In this document: positions 52,479-61,426 of the stretch, piece by piece
How the letters are laid out: the number at the start of each line of letters is the position of its first letter
Numbering within the stretch: the stretch's first letter is position 1
Notes under the pieces: model-generated
The model's database searches: none
What the model was told of the DNA's origin: nothing
The model's input: the letters and a program-made list of their open reading frames with translations, nothing else
Program-made: the position numbers and the translations under genes
Assembly: GCA_016209225.1 (NCBI GenBank)
Contig: JACQWO010000051.1
Location: 1-64,000 of the forward strand
Source: Desulfobacterales bacterium
GTDB taxonomy: Bacteria > Desulfobacterota > UBA8473
DNA length: 64,000 nt
Direction: 5' to 3'

Positions 52479-53444
52479 TTATTCTATTCCTCCGATTACA
52501 TGCCCCTTATAATACTCTATTGTCTTTTTTAGTCCATCTTCAAGATTTGTTTGAGGCGTCCACTTTAATAAGCTTTTGGCGAGGTTAATGTCAGCATACA
52601 GTTCCATATTTTCACCAGGGCGGTAGGGATATGCCCCGAAATCGGGACGACCCTTTCCAATCAATTCAACAACTTTTTCAATAACACTTCTGACGTAAAC
52701 CGGTTCTCCCGATGCAATGTTAATCACATGTCCTATTGCCTGTGGTTTTGTAGCACAATGTATCAAACCCTCAACAACGTCCTCAACATAACAAAAATCC
52801 CGCAATTGTTCTCCTGAGGATGTGGGAAAGGTTTTGTTTTCAAAACAACCCTTGATGATTTGTGGTAAGAATCTCTGTTGATTCTGGCCTGATCCGTAAA
52901 CAAGGAAAAGCCTTGCCACCACACCGGGAAAGTTTTCGGTTTGAGCCAAAGTCTGGATTAAATGGGTAACAGCCACCTTGGCAGCTGAATATGGAGCGAT
53001 AGGGGCTTCACGAATTTCCTCGCTTTGTGGCGCAATTGCATTTCCATACTCATCGCTACTACCAATCTGAACAAACCTCTTTAAAGATGACCTATATACT
53101 TGATCTAACAAATTCAAAGTTCCAACAAAATGCGTATCAACGACGCTTCGCCCCCCCTTTAAATAGGGCGAGTGATCAATATAACCACCCGCATTGAAGA
53201 CATATTCAAAAGAGTGGTTAGCTAATGCTTTTTGCAAGGCAGTTGGATTACGGAGGTCGGCTACAATGGTAGTCATACCTGGAAGAGATTCCCTGTCTTT
53301 TTTTTCATTTTGTACCAAACTTACAACGTTTGCTTCCAGCAAAATCAGTTTTTCAACCAATGCCTGGCCAATGAACCCTCCTCCTCCGGCTACCAAAACT
53401 CTCTTTTTATATAATAAGTTGGAAATTACCTTGTCATATTCCAT
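52479..53444 (-). CDS. NAD(P)-dependent SDR reductase/epimerase of the CDP-sugar module
   Basis: 321 residues. GGGGFIG at 20-26 binds the dinucleotide, QIGSSDEYG holds the Ser, and APYSAAK carries Y152 and K156. VYGSGQNQQRFLPQIIKGCF and CYVEDVVEGLIHC are typical of nucleotide-sugar 4-reductases/epimerases. Adjacent to rfbF and rfbG, so a likely CDP-4-keto-6-deoxyhexose 4-reductase. Cannot tell from sequence whether CDP-abequose-, -paratose- or 6-deoxyhexose-type product results. Confidence 0.85.
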   Translation of the reverse strand: MEYDKVISNLLYKKRVLVAGGGGFIGQALVEKLILLEANVVSLVQNEKKDRESLPGMTTIVADLRNPTALQKALANHSFEYVFNAGGYIDHSPYLKGGRSVVDTHFVGTLNLLDQVYRSSLKRFVQIGSSDEYGNAIAPQSEEIREAPIAPYSAAKVAVTHLIQTLAQTENFPGVVARLFLVYGSGQNQQRFLPQIIKGCFENKTFPTSSGEQLRDFCYVEDVVEGLIHCATKPQAIGHVINIASGEPVYVRSVIEKVVELIGKGRPDFGAYPYRPGENMELYADINLAKSLLKWTPQTNLEDGLKKTIEYYKGHVIGGIE

Positions 53445-53446
53445 AT

Positions 53447-55159
53447 CTATCCTTCAAGCTCCAGAAACCTCCTCACCCCTTCACGAGTTACTGGCTCAAA
53501 ATATTCTTTTCTGATTCTTCTACCTACCTCCTCATGTTCCATAACCTTTTTGAGACTCCGATTTTGATAAAATTGAATTGCTTTCGCTACTTCATCTTGG
53601 GTGTAACACAACTGCCAGATATCCTCTATGATGGCTTCTGGAATTGGATTGTGAGTTAAACCGGTTCTATTACCTACAACCACAACCGGAATACCTTTTG
53701 CAATAGTTTCTAGACAAGTACTTGAAGTGCTACTTATGAGTAGGTCTGATTCCTCAATGCAATCATTAAAATCTCCACTGATAACTTCAAACCGTTCCGG
53801 CCATTTTAAACTTAATGCCCTTTTTATCTGAGATAGAGGAGTGGTTGGATGAGGTTTTATCCAGAGGCGAACATCTTGATTCAGTTCGCGGGTCACATAT
53901 TCAAGTAAAGTCAGTATACGGATCGATTCATTCATTAAAATAGGCAATGCCACGAGAATGGTATAAAAATTGGAATTTGGCAAGGATTTCCTTTTTTGCC
54001 ATAACCGCTGGAAGCGGAAGGCAGGGGCAACAGTTACATCAATGTTAGCACAAAATTTACGGGCCGATTGTACTAGGCCTTTTCCAATAACCACCACCTC
54101 TTTGGGAATAACCTCGTTTTCCATCTCCTCTTCTGTTGGATACATACACAAGTAATGGGGGGTTGGGGCAAACCCTTGGTACCCTTTTATAACAGTTTTA
54201 GGGAAAAAACGCCGGAATCCGGCATTCCAGCCTCTATCAACGATTTGATTTTCAAACCAGTCAATAACAAGCTTCAACTGTATACCGTTATTCTTCAATC
54301 TTTTGGCAAAACAATAATTTAGCAAAGACTGAAATGAAGAGTCGAATCCGCGGCAACTGTTCATTTCCTCTCGTACCAAAGACGAAATATCTATCCCCTG
54401 AAAAACGCAAGTTCCTACTTTTAATACACGAATACGGAAAAAATGACCCCACGCATATAAGTAATCTCTAAGTCTTAAATAATCCTCTTTTAAAACAAAG
54501 TTTCTAGATGACCTGCGTAGTTGCTTGACAACCGACAAATATTGCCTCGGTCGATAACCAGCTATCAAAGGGACAAAATAAACGCGCTGTCTCTCTTTTT
54601 CTGAAAGGGCACTAAGGATTCCTTGGTAATAAATATCCCTCTCAATATTACCAGGCAAGACAAAAGTATCAATCAATGTCAATGGTTCAGGGACAAACGG
54701 CTTCTGAAGCGCCCGCGTTTTTTTTGCAATGATGGATAAAAGGAACTGTCGAAAGGGAGCAGCAAAAAAAGAGTACACTGGCCTAATGATTTTCTTTAAT
54801 CGTTGTCTTATGGGTAACCTTGGTAATGTGACTCTGACATTTAACCCCCGGCTAGTCACATAGTTTTCAACGATCTTCTTAAATGCCTTCGAATCGCTTA
54901 TGATTTCAGTAATAGGTTCGTTTTTCAGGACTAGCTCTTGGAGCAAAGCAAGACAGCAACAATAATGGAAAAGAGGGCTTGCAAACGTATTCCGGCTTAC
55001 AGGGCTCGAGACTATCAAGTCCATATTGACCGGGCAATTTCTAAAGAAGGCTCCGATGAGATCGTTGAAATCCTTACGTATATCAAAAGCGATCCTGTTG
55101 TATAACAGTACATAGCTAAAAGGGATTTTTCCGTTTAAGGTTAGATATAACGTCGTCAT
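53447..55159 (-). CDS. Putative GT-B glycosyltransferase / surface carbohydrate biosynthesis protein
   Basis: 570 residues. N-terminal ~170 residues are a domain I do not recognise (LFHYCCCLALLQELVLKNEP). The C-terminal half looks like a GT-B donor domain: IRIKPHP-type sequence LWIKPHPTTPLSQIKRAL, then ESDLLISSTSSTCLETIAKG with IPVVVVGN is the pattern of capsule/CDP-glycerol-transferase-like GT-B enzymes. Not confirmed catalytic. 2 bp separate its stop from the SDR ATG downstream, so it is part of this operon. Confidence 0.6.
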   Translation of the reverse strand: MTTLYLTLNGKIPFSYVLLYNRIAFDIRKDFNDLIGAFFRNCPVNMDLIVSSPVSRNTFASPLFHYCCCLALLQELVLKNEPITEIISDSKAFKKIVENYVTSRGLNVRVTLPRLPIRQRLKKIIRPVYSFFAAPFRQFLLSIIAKKTRALQKPFVPEPLTLIDTFVLPGNIERDIYYQGILSALSEKERQRVYFVPLIAGYRPRQYLSVVKQLRRSSRNFVLKEDYLRLRDYLYAWGHFFRIRVLKVGTCVFQGIDISSLVREEMNSCRGFDSSFQSLLNYCFAKRLKNNGIQLKLVIDWFENQIVDRGWNAGFRRFFPKTVIKGYQGFAPTPHYLCMYPTEEEMENEVIPKEVVVIGKGLVQSARKFCANIDVTVAPAFRFQRLWQKRKSLPNSNFYTILVALPILMNESIRILTLLEYVTRELNQDVRLWIKPHPTTPLSQIKRALSLKWPERFEVISGDFNDCIEESDLLISSTSSTCLETIAKGIPVVVVGNRTGLTHNPIPEAIIEDIWQLCYTQDEVAKAIQFYQNRSLKKVMEHEEVGRRIRKEYFEPVTREGVRRFLELEG

Positions 55160-55174
55160 ACAATTGGCTGAACA

Positions 55175-56092
55175 TTATTTGTATATATACAAGAAGATGG
55201 TGTCACAAATCCAGTTGGCTTTAAGGTCATTTTTGTATTTTTCGATAAGATCGGTGCTGAAAATATGGCCGTACCTGCCTTGGCCCCCTGGTTTTCCTTC
55301 AGTCATCCACACAATATGATTCGAAAGATCATAGCGTTGCTCGGGGGACAACTCATAATTCAGTCCAAGCTTATCCAGAACATAAGAAAGCGACTTAGGG
55401 CTATAGTAGTAATGGTGGGCTATGGACCAGTAGAATTCTTCAAAAGCAGGTATGCGATATAGACTTGTCAATGCGTCGTTCACGCAGGGTACCTCAGCAA
55501 TGATTTTTCCCCGTTTCTTTAGTAAGTCGAAGGATTGATTGAAAAAAGAATACGGGTCGCGGACATGTTCAAGGACAAAGAAATGAACGATAAGGTCAAA
55601 TTGTTTTGTCGATTTTTCCTGGAGCTCTTCTAGGCTGTGGTACACTTCATAGCCATTGGCCATCAAAAAGTCGGAGAAGACTCCTGAGGGTTCGACTCCA
55701 ACGCAATTCAGTCCGTAGTCTGAAAAGGCGTTCAGCATAAAGCCTGAAGAGCAGCCGATCTCAAGAATATCCTGTCCATGGCGAAAATGCGGCTCAAGAA
55801 ACGCCCATCTCCTTTTGACATTGTGCTGATTGGCATGGACATGGGCCAAAGGCTCAGTCCATACTTGGTCTCCGCTTCGCTTGGCCATATACTTCTCGAA
55901 TTCTTGTACATAAAAATAGTGCTCCTCATCCTCCGAAGGGATTGGGAACAGATAAACTCCGTCGCATTCACCGCATTGCCAAAAGTTATGCTCCTTTCTC
56001 CCGCCAAAAACCTTGCTAGCCCGAACTCGCTGGCATTTCGGGTCAGCGTCACAAATCCGGCACCGGGGAATTTCGTAATTCCTGTCTTTCAT
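55175..56092 (-). CDS. Class I SAM-dependent methyltransferase with N-terminal zinc-knuckle
   Basis: 305 residues. Residues 11-43 hold CRIC (C11, C14) and CGEC (C40, C43), a zinc-binding knuckle found in Methyltransf_13-type sugar C-methyltransferases. ILEIGCSSGFMLNAF near 109-123 is motif I, GVEPSG the strand-2 region, and FDLIVHFFVLEHVRDPYSFF motif II. Related proteins methylate nucleotide-linked sugars at carbon or oxygen. The acceptor could be the CDP-4-keto sugar from RfbG; inference. Confidence 0.8.
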   Translation of the reverse strand: MKDRNYEIPRCRICDADPKCQRVRASKVFGGRKEHNFWQCGECDGVYLFPIPSEDEEHYFYVQEFEKYMAKRSGDQVWTEPLAHVHANQHNVKRRWAFLEPHFRHGQDILEIGCSSGFMLNAFSDYGLNCVGVEPSGVFSDFLMANGYEVYHSLEELQEKSTKQFDLIVHFFVLEHVRDPYSFFNQSFDLLKKRGKIIAEVPCVNDALTSLYRIPAFEEFYWSIAHHYYYSPKSLSYVLDKLGLNYELSPEQRYDLSNHIVWMTEGKPGGQGRYGHIFSTDLIEKYKNDLKANWICDTIFLYIYK

Positions 56093-56212
56093 AGCTTTTC
56101 CCTTAACTCATTTCAGGGAATGACTATATCCTACAATTAGGAGTGACTCACACAGTAGCGTTTTCAAGACTTATATCAACAGCCCTCTGAGTCTTGGTCA
56201 TTCGTTCATTAT

Positions 56213-57160
56213 TCATCCGATGGAAGAGTAAAATCTCACCATTTCTGTCATACCTTGTTCCAATGATACCCTTGCCTCCCAGTTTAGCACTTCTTTGATA
56301 TACGACACATCGGCTAAGGAACCAAACGTGTCACCGGGCGTGCTTTGTCCCACCTCTACGGGAAAGTTAGGCTTCCCGATGGTTTTCAGTATCAGGGCAA
56401 TGAGATCCTTGATGAGGGTCTTTTTCCCGGTACCTACATTGAAGACATCATTAAACGTCCGTTTATCATCTATGCTGTTCACCATAAGATTGACAACGTC
56501 GGAGACATAGACTAAATCCCTGTACCTTTCCAACGATCCTTTGACCAATAACGACTCACGAAACAATACGTAAGACAGATAGATACTTACCATGCCTTGC
56601 TTCATGTTTTGCATATTCTGACCCGGTCCATAAACATTGAATAAGCGAAAAGACGTGGTATTTATACCATAGGACTGATTGAAGGTGTGCAGATAATATT
56701 CCGAGGCGAGTTTCGAACACCCGTAAAACGATTGGGGAGACGGCCTGTCCTTTTCAGACATGGGTTTGCCTGGAGACAAACCATCACCATATACCGAAAC
56801 GCTGCTGGTAAAAAGCATCCTGTTGCAGTTCTGCCTGCGTGCCCAGTTGCCGAGAAGAATGGTTGCCTTGGTATTGATGTCTAGGTCGTTGATAGGTGAC
56901 TCATGCGAGATTTCTGCCGATGACTGTCCCGCAATATGCAGTATGGCTTTGGGTTTAAACCAGTCCAGTTTATAATAGTGGTTTTCGTTAGCCAGATCAA
57001 TGTATATAAACTTGGCTTTTTTGGGAACGTTGTCCATACTGCCGGTCAGCAAGTTATCCGCAATTACTACTTCATGTCCTTGATCCAAAAGCCTCTTGGC
57101 TACGTGTGAACCGATGAATCCTGCTCCGCCGGTTACCAGAAACTTTTCAGCTATTTTCAT
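56213..57160 (-). CDS. NAD-dependent UDP-sugar epimerase/dehydratase (extended SDR)
   Basis: 315 residues. GGAGFIGSHV near 11-20, FTSSVSVYG and FYGCSK (Y146, K150) are all intact. RLFNVYGPGQNMQNMKQGMV and RYRDLVYVSDVVNLMV match the UDP-glucose 4-epimerase/dTDP-glucose dehydratase branch of SDRs. Its ATG overlaps the TAA of the upstream kinase gene by 1 bp (TAATG), so it is translationally coupled to the ulosonate module. Substrate not assignable. Confidence 0.85.
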   Translation of the reverse strand: MKIAEKFLVTGGAGFIGSHVAKRLLDQGHEVVIADNLLTGSMDNVPKKAKFIYIDLANENHYYKLDWFKPKAILHIAGQSSAEISHESPINDLDINTKATILLGNWARRQNCNRMLFTSSVSVYGDGLSPGKPMSEKDRPSPQSFYGCSKLASEYYLHTFNQSYGINTTSFRLFNVYGPGQNMQNMKQGMVSIYLSYVLFRESLLVKGSLERYRDLVYVSDVVNLMVNSIDDKRTFNDVFNVGTGKKTLIKDLIALILKTIGKPNFPVEVGQSTPGDTFGSLADVSYIKEVLNWEARVSLEQGMTEMVRFYSSIG

Positions 57161-58188
57161 TACCTCTCTATCTGACCGCTTCCAAGGGTTTGTAAAGCTT
57201 TATTAACATCTTCCTCTGAAAAGCAGGAAAAATCACCAAATATGCTATGCTTTAGTGCCGAGAGCATAATAGCGAAATCAAGCGTTCGCTTGTAATCGTC
57301 CGCAAAGGATGTCAGACCATGTAGAATTCCTGCTGTGAAGCTATCACCCGTACCTAATCGGTCTATGATTGTGTCTATTTCAATGACTTGGCTAATGAAT
57401 TTTTTATAAGAGCTTCCGTCACGAACAAAGAGCATACCAGACCATGAGTTTCTTGTTGCAGAGTGTGATGTCCGCAAATTGACGGCCAAAAAACGTAATC
57501 CATGATATCTTGAAAATACTACATTTGCTATGGAGGAGTAGATATCCTCCATAGTTTTTCCAGCGGGTTTCAACCCAAAACAGGTCTGAAAGTCGCTCTC
57601 GTTTCCAGAAAGCAATACTGCTCTATGACTCAGTTTATCGTATATTGCCCTCATTTTTTTTTCTTCCGCCCATTGCCAAAGTTTGCTCCTGAAATTGAGA
57701 TCAAGAGAAAAAGGGACATTTGGAGGCAAAAACTCAATACAGCGAAAAAGTGCCTTACATGTTCGTTCGGAAATAGCCGGAGTGATACCTGATGAATGGA
57801 ACCAATCGCACTCGAGGTGCTCAGAAAGGATTGTTTCAGGGTCTATCATGTCGAAAGCTGAATTATCGCGATCATAATAGACATTTGATGATCGTGGCCC
57901 CTTTCCTATGTCCAGCCAGTAAAGCCCTATCCTTTTAGATTGGGAAGGTAGAGGAATGACGTTAACTCCGAAAGCCTTTAATGCCCTTAAACACTTTTCA
58001 CCAAGTGGGTTATCGGGAAAGGCTGAAAGAAAGGTAACTTTATGATCTCCCAAAGCTTTAATAGCTACTGCTGAATTTGCCTCGCTGCCCCCAGGCGTTA
58101 TACGCAAAATATCAGCGAAAGCAAGACGTTCGCCCTCACGAGCCGAAGTGAGTCTGAGCATCAGTTCACCAAAAAAGAGAAAGTTCAT
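57160..58188 (-). CDS. PfkB-family carbohydrate kinase (2-keto-3-deoxygluconate kinase-like)
   Basis: 342 residues. FFGELMLRLTSAREGERLA, ITPGGSEANSAVAIKALG (sugar binding) and DRLGTGDSFTAGILHGL (279-284 GTGDSF with catalytic base D282) place it in the PfkB ribokinase superfamily, near KdgK. The family phosphorylates a sugar alcohol group using ATP. Its position between KdsB (ATGA overlap) and the SDR suggests it acts on a keto-deoxy sugar or an early precursor in the same route. Not a housekeeping KDG pathway gene by context. Confidence 0.82.
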   Translation of the reverse strand: MNFLFFGELMLRLTSAREGERLAFADILRITPGGSEANSAVAIKALGDHKVTFLSAFPDNPLGEKCLRALKAFGVNVIPLPSQSKRIGLYWLDIGKGPRSSNVYYDRDNSAFDMIDPETILSEHLECDWFHSSGITPAISERTCKALFRCIEFLPPNVPFSLDLNFRSKLWQWAEEKKMRAIYDKLSHRAVLLSGNESDFQTCFGLKPAGKTMEDIYSSIANVVFSRYHGLRFLAVNLRTSHSATRNSWSGMLFVRDGSSYKKFISQVIEIDTIIDRLGTGDSFTAGILHGLTSFADDYKRTLDFAIMLSALKHSIFGDFSCFSEEDVNKALQTLGSGQIER

Positions 58189-58913
58189 ATATTTCCCCTG
58201 ATGAGGTTTCTGACCAGTTTTAGGTCGGACGGAGTATCCACAGCTATCGTATCCTTTTCGACTTCAACCATTTTAACTGGAATCCCATTCTCTATAAATC
58301 GTAAAAGTTCAATGTCCTCTGCGCGCTCGGCCGGTCCTTTTGACAGATTGGAGAAAGCTTCCAAAGACTGTGGGGTAAATCCGTAAACACAAACCTGCTT
58401 GTAATACTTCAAACCCTCGGTTTCCTTTGGATACGGGACTGGTAAGCGTGAGAGATAAATAGCTTCATTTCTTATATTGACCACGACTTTAGGAACAGTT
58501 GAGTCTATGAGATCGGACTGCCGTTTTATCTCTGTCATCAGATTTGTAACCGTGATTCTTTTGTCCTCGTAGAATGGCTCTATAGCTCGTTTTATAGCGT
58601 CCGGTGTGATGAGCGGCTCATCACCCTGTACATTGACATACAGATCCGCTTCTATTTTCTTAGCCACCTCACCTACTCTGTCCGTGCCTGTCGGGTGGTT
58701 GTTTGAAGTCATTATGAACTTCATGCCGAGCCTTTTGCATTCGGAAGCAATCCTATCGTCATCTGTGGCCACATACACCGCTTGAAAATTCTTCACCTTT
58801 GAGGCTTGTCTGTAAACCCACCAGATCATAGGTTTTCCCTCGATATCAGCTAACGGTTTTCCTGGAAACCTTGAAGAAGCATAACGAGCCGGTAATACAC
58901 AGATAATTTTCAT
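58185..58913 (-). CDS. kdsB: 3-deoxy-manno-octulosonate cytidylyltransferase (KdsB family)
   Basis: 242 residues from the ATG at 58913; a TTG at 58940 would add 9 residues overlapping the upstream gene. CVLPARYASSRFPGKPLADI, VYVATDDDRIASECKRLG, NVQGDEPLI and RLPVPYP are canonical KdsB motifs. It transfers CMP from CTP to a 3-deoxy-2-ulosonic acid, normally Kdo. Being embedded in a polysaccharide locus beside an aldolase and a PfkB kinase, it may be specialised for a related ulosonate rather than lipid A-core Kdo. The ATGA overlap with the kinase supports operon structure. Confidence 0.9.
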   Translation of the reverse strand: MKIICVLPARYASSRFPGKPLADIEGKPMIWWVYRQASKVKNFQAVYVATDDDRIASECKRLGMKFIMTSNNHPTGTDRVGEVAKKIEADLYVNVQGDEPLITPDAIKRAIEPFYEDKRITVTNLMTEIKRQSDLIDSTVPKVVVNIRNEAIYLSRLPVPYPKETEGLKYYKQVCVYGFTPQSLEAFSNLSKGPAERAEDIELLRFIENGIPVKMVEVEKDTIAVDTPSDLKLVRNLIRGNI

Positions 58914-58936
58914 AACGGAACCACCCTTACTTTTTT

Positions 58937-60517
58937 TCAAGTAACGGAAATGTTAGATTTACATATAAAACGTCTTACCAAGCACTTTAAAATTTTTCTC
59001 ATACCCATTATTGTTTTTATAAAAAATGATAGCCCAAAAAAATTTAACTGAAACCGAAGCATTGCTAAATTTACTGATAAATGTCTTAAAAATCCCTTTT
59101 TCTCATGATATGGCCATATAAAAGTGTTATAATAAAATTGCATCAAATCAAATCTTTTGGGATTTTTTATATATTTTCTATCCCCAACAGGGAACCCCCA
59201 TCCTTTTTCCAGGTTGCTGCCGTCTACCATTACCAATTCTTTCAATTGATGAATGCTTTTATACCCATAATCTGATGTAGCCTTATTGTATAACAACGAG
59301 CCAGGGTATAAGCGAAAAGACAGCACTTGAATTTCTCCTTTTGATTTCGCTTTTAGTATTATTTTTTTCAATTTTATTGCAAGTCTATAGGTTTCAAGAA
59401 TTTCATCCTCTGTTTCACCAGGAATACCAACCATAAACGAAATTTTTGGAACTATTTTTGTTTTTGATAATGCTTCTATTGCATTAATAGTTTGTTTAGG
59501 TGTTATCTGCTTTTTTATATAATTTAAAATCCTTTGACTACCACTCTCGGCACCCATAACAGCGCTAAGAAAACCAATTTTTTCTAGTCTGTGAAGTAGC
59601 TCATCATTCAGATAATCGTCTCTAAAATTAGTAACTCTTAATGAAGTACGCCAAAAAAATTTAAGTTTTTTCTCCTCCACCAACTGAACAAATCTCAACA
59701 GTCTTTTTTTGTTTATAAAGAACTCTTCATCACAAAACGCAATGAAGTTGGCTTTATACTCTTTTATTAAGAACTCAATCCTATCTACAATCTCTTCTGC
59801 CGAACGCATCCTGTACCTTCTTCTATACATAGAATTAATACAAAATGCACATTTAAATGCACACCCAAAGGATGTCTGTATTGGATAAACCCTATATTCT
59901 TTTTTAGGGAAATATGGGAATGATGATAAACAGTTATCCTTTGCATATTCTTCATGTTGTATTAAAGAAAAATTTATGAAAGGCACATATGAAAAACTAT
60001 CTAACTCTAGATTCGGCGTATTCTTTATAATCTTTCCATTTCTTTTAAAATAAATACCAGGAATTTTTTCTAAATCATTTCCTTTTAAGAGCGTATCTGT
60101 CAATAAAGCTATGGTACTTGTGGCTTCATTAATTACTACAATATCAACAAGGTCATCTTCTATCATTTCATCAGGAAATAAAGTTGGATGGATTCCGCCA
60201 ACGACAATAGTAGTTTCGCCTTTTTCTCTTTTTATATTTTTAATTACATCGTAAGCCCATGAAACATTCATTGTCATCAAACTGAATCCAACAAATACTA
60301 CATTGTCATTAAGTTCCGAGATCAATTTTTCAATAAACTCATCAACGCTATATAAATTTGCGTCAATCAATTTTACTAAATAACCTTCACGGTCAAGAAT
60401 AGAAGCGATTATCATCAAACCAGGATAAGGATAGGCGGATGAATCCTTTTTATGACTATTTTTATCATAACTCAATATAGGATTAACCAGTATAATTTTT
60501 GCTTTAGTGTTCGTCAT
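58937..60517 (-). CDS. Radical SAM protein with N-terminal B12-binding-like domain
   Basis: 526 residues. IILVNPILSY, YPGLMIIASILDREGY and TIVVGGIHPTLFPDE are the B12-binding fold; C219, C223 and C226 (GCAFKCAFC) bind the cluster; FIAFCDEEFFINKKR and GIPGETEDEILETY follow. The C-terminal ~100 residues contain a hydrophobic stretch (LRFQLNFFGLSFFIKTIM), a possible membrane anchor. AGGGG 6 nt before the ATG is a good ribosome binding site. Lies 5' of kdsB, so a C-modification of the ulosonate or its precursor is possible. Confidence 0.83.
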   Translation of the reverse strand: MTNTKAKIILVNPILSYDKNSHKKDSSAYPYPGLMIIASILDREGYLVKLIDANLYSVDEFIEKLISELNDNVVFVGFSLMTMNVSWAYDVIKNIKREKGETTIVVGGIHPTLFPDEMIEDDLVDIVVINEATSTIALLTDTLLKGNDLEKIPGIYFKRNGKIIKNTPNLELDSFSYVPFINFSLIQHEEYAKDNCLSSFPYFPKKEYRVYPIQTSFGCAFKCAFCINSMYRRRYRMRSAEEIVDRIEFLIKEYKANFIAFCDEEFFINKKRLLRFVQLVEEKKLKFFWRTSLRVTNFRDDYLNDELLHRLEKIGFLSAVMGAESGSQRILNYIKKQITPKQTINAIEALSKTKIVPKISFMVGIPGETEDEILETYRLAIKLKKIILKAKSKGEIQVLSFRLYPGSLLYNKATSDYGYKSIHQLKELVMVDGSNLEKGWGFPVGDRKYIKNPKRFDLMQFYYNTFIWPYHEKKGFLRHLSVNLAMLRFQLNFFGLSFFIKTIMGMRKILKCLVRRFICKSNISVT

Positions 60518-60642
60518 CCTCTTCCCCTCTGTTACTTAAATCCCCTGCTCTTAACGCCAAGAAGTGGGTATGTGGTTAAGCCTCTTTCGAGCCTCGTAAC
60601 GTGACCTTATTTATTAATTTTCCACCGTGGGGCTTAATCATC

Positions 60643-61368
60643 TTATAGCTTCAATCTGTATCTAATTGCCCGGATAACCGCTTGTGGCAATTCCTTCAAA
60701 ATCTCGCTTACCAATAACGGACTTTCTAAAATAGCAAGATCAACCATTTCAAATTCATCAGGAATAAATTTAAGGGAATCCGAAGGTATGCACAATCGAT
60801 TAACGGTGTCTTTATGAACATAAAGATAAAGGTTCTGGCGAAGATAATTAGGAATACTGCTGTCAAAAAGAATTCGCGGCCTGATAACATCGGTTATTAA
60901 AAATTCCCTCTCCTCAAATAACTTCTTCCAATACCTTACCCGTTGCTCATTGATATGCCCGACCCCGCCCTGACGGGGCACTGCCGCGGAAAATAAAACA
61001 ACTGTTGAACTATTGGTAAGAAACTCAATCACAGCCTCACTTCTGGTTTTATCTACATGTTCCACAAATTCAATACTAACAGCTAAATCGCATTTTTTTA
61101 CAGGAGGCAGGCTTCTATCTAAGTCGCAGGGTTCAAATTCTTTTTCAGATATCAATAGATCCTCTTTTTTAAGAGAAGGGTGATCAATGCACCGTAATAA
61201 CTGTGAACCGTTTTCCTTAAAAGCCAGGCACCATCCACCACAGCCTCCACCCAGATCAACTACAGATTTTGGTACGCCAATTATCTCATTTATGACAGGG
61301 ACAATCTTCTTCGCTGCTTGGTAGGAAATCTGGGCGATATTCTGGAATTTATAGGCCTCTTGCTTCAT
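60643..61368 (-). CDS. Class I SAM-dependent methyltransferase
   Basis: 241 residues. SVVDLGGGCGGWCLAF at 35-50 is motif I, CDLAVSIEFVEHVDKTRSE the motif II region, and STVVLFSAAVPRQGGVGHIN the active-site strand, as in Methyltransf_23-type enzymes of polysaccharide loci. GHINEQRVRYWKKLFEEREF is typical of a group found next to glycosyltransferases. AGGGG precedes the ATG. 125 bp separate it from the radical SAM gene downstream and 58 bp from the aldolase fusion gene upstream. Acceptor unknown. Confidence 0.82.
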   Translation of the reverse strand: MKQEAYKFQNIAQISYQAAKKIVPVINEIIGVPKSVVDLGGGCGGWCLAFKENGSQLLRCIDHPSLKKEDLLISEKEFEPCDLDRSLPPVKKCDLAVSIEFVEHVDKTRSEAVIEFLTNSSTVVLFSAAVPRQGGVGHINEQRVRYWKKLFEEREFLITDVIRPRILFDSSIPNYLRQNLYLYVHKDTVNRLCIPSDSLKFIPDEFEMVDLAILESPLLVSEILKELPQAVIRAIRYRLKL

Positions 61369-61426
61369 CCCTAGCCCCTAAGTTACTCTTTCCTTGATAA
61401 TCTGATTATTGAGATATTTGAATTTT

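Noticed and set aside
60518..60642. Repeated GAGGC near 60585 as a terminator
   Set aside because: The two copies are direct, not inverted, so they do not form a stem.
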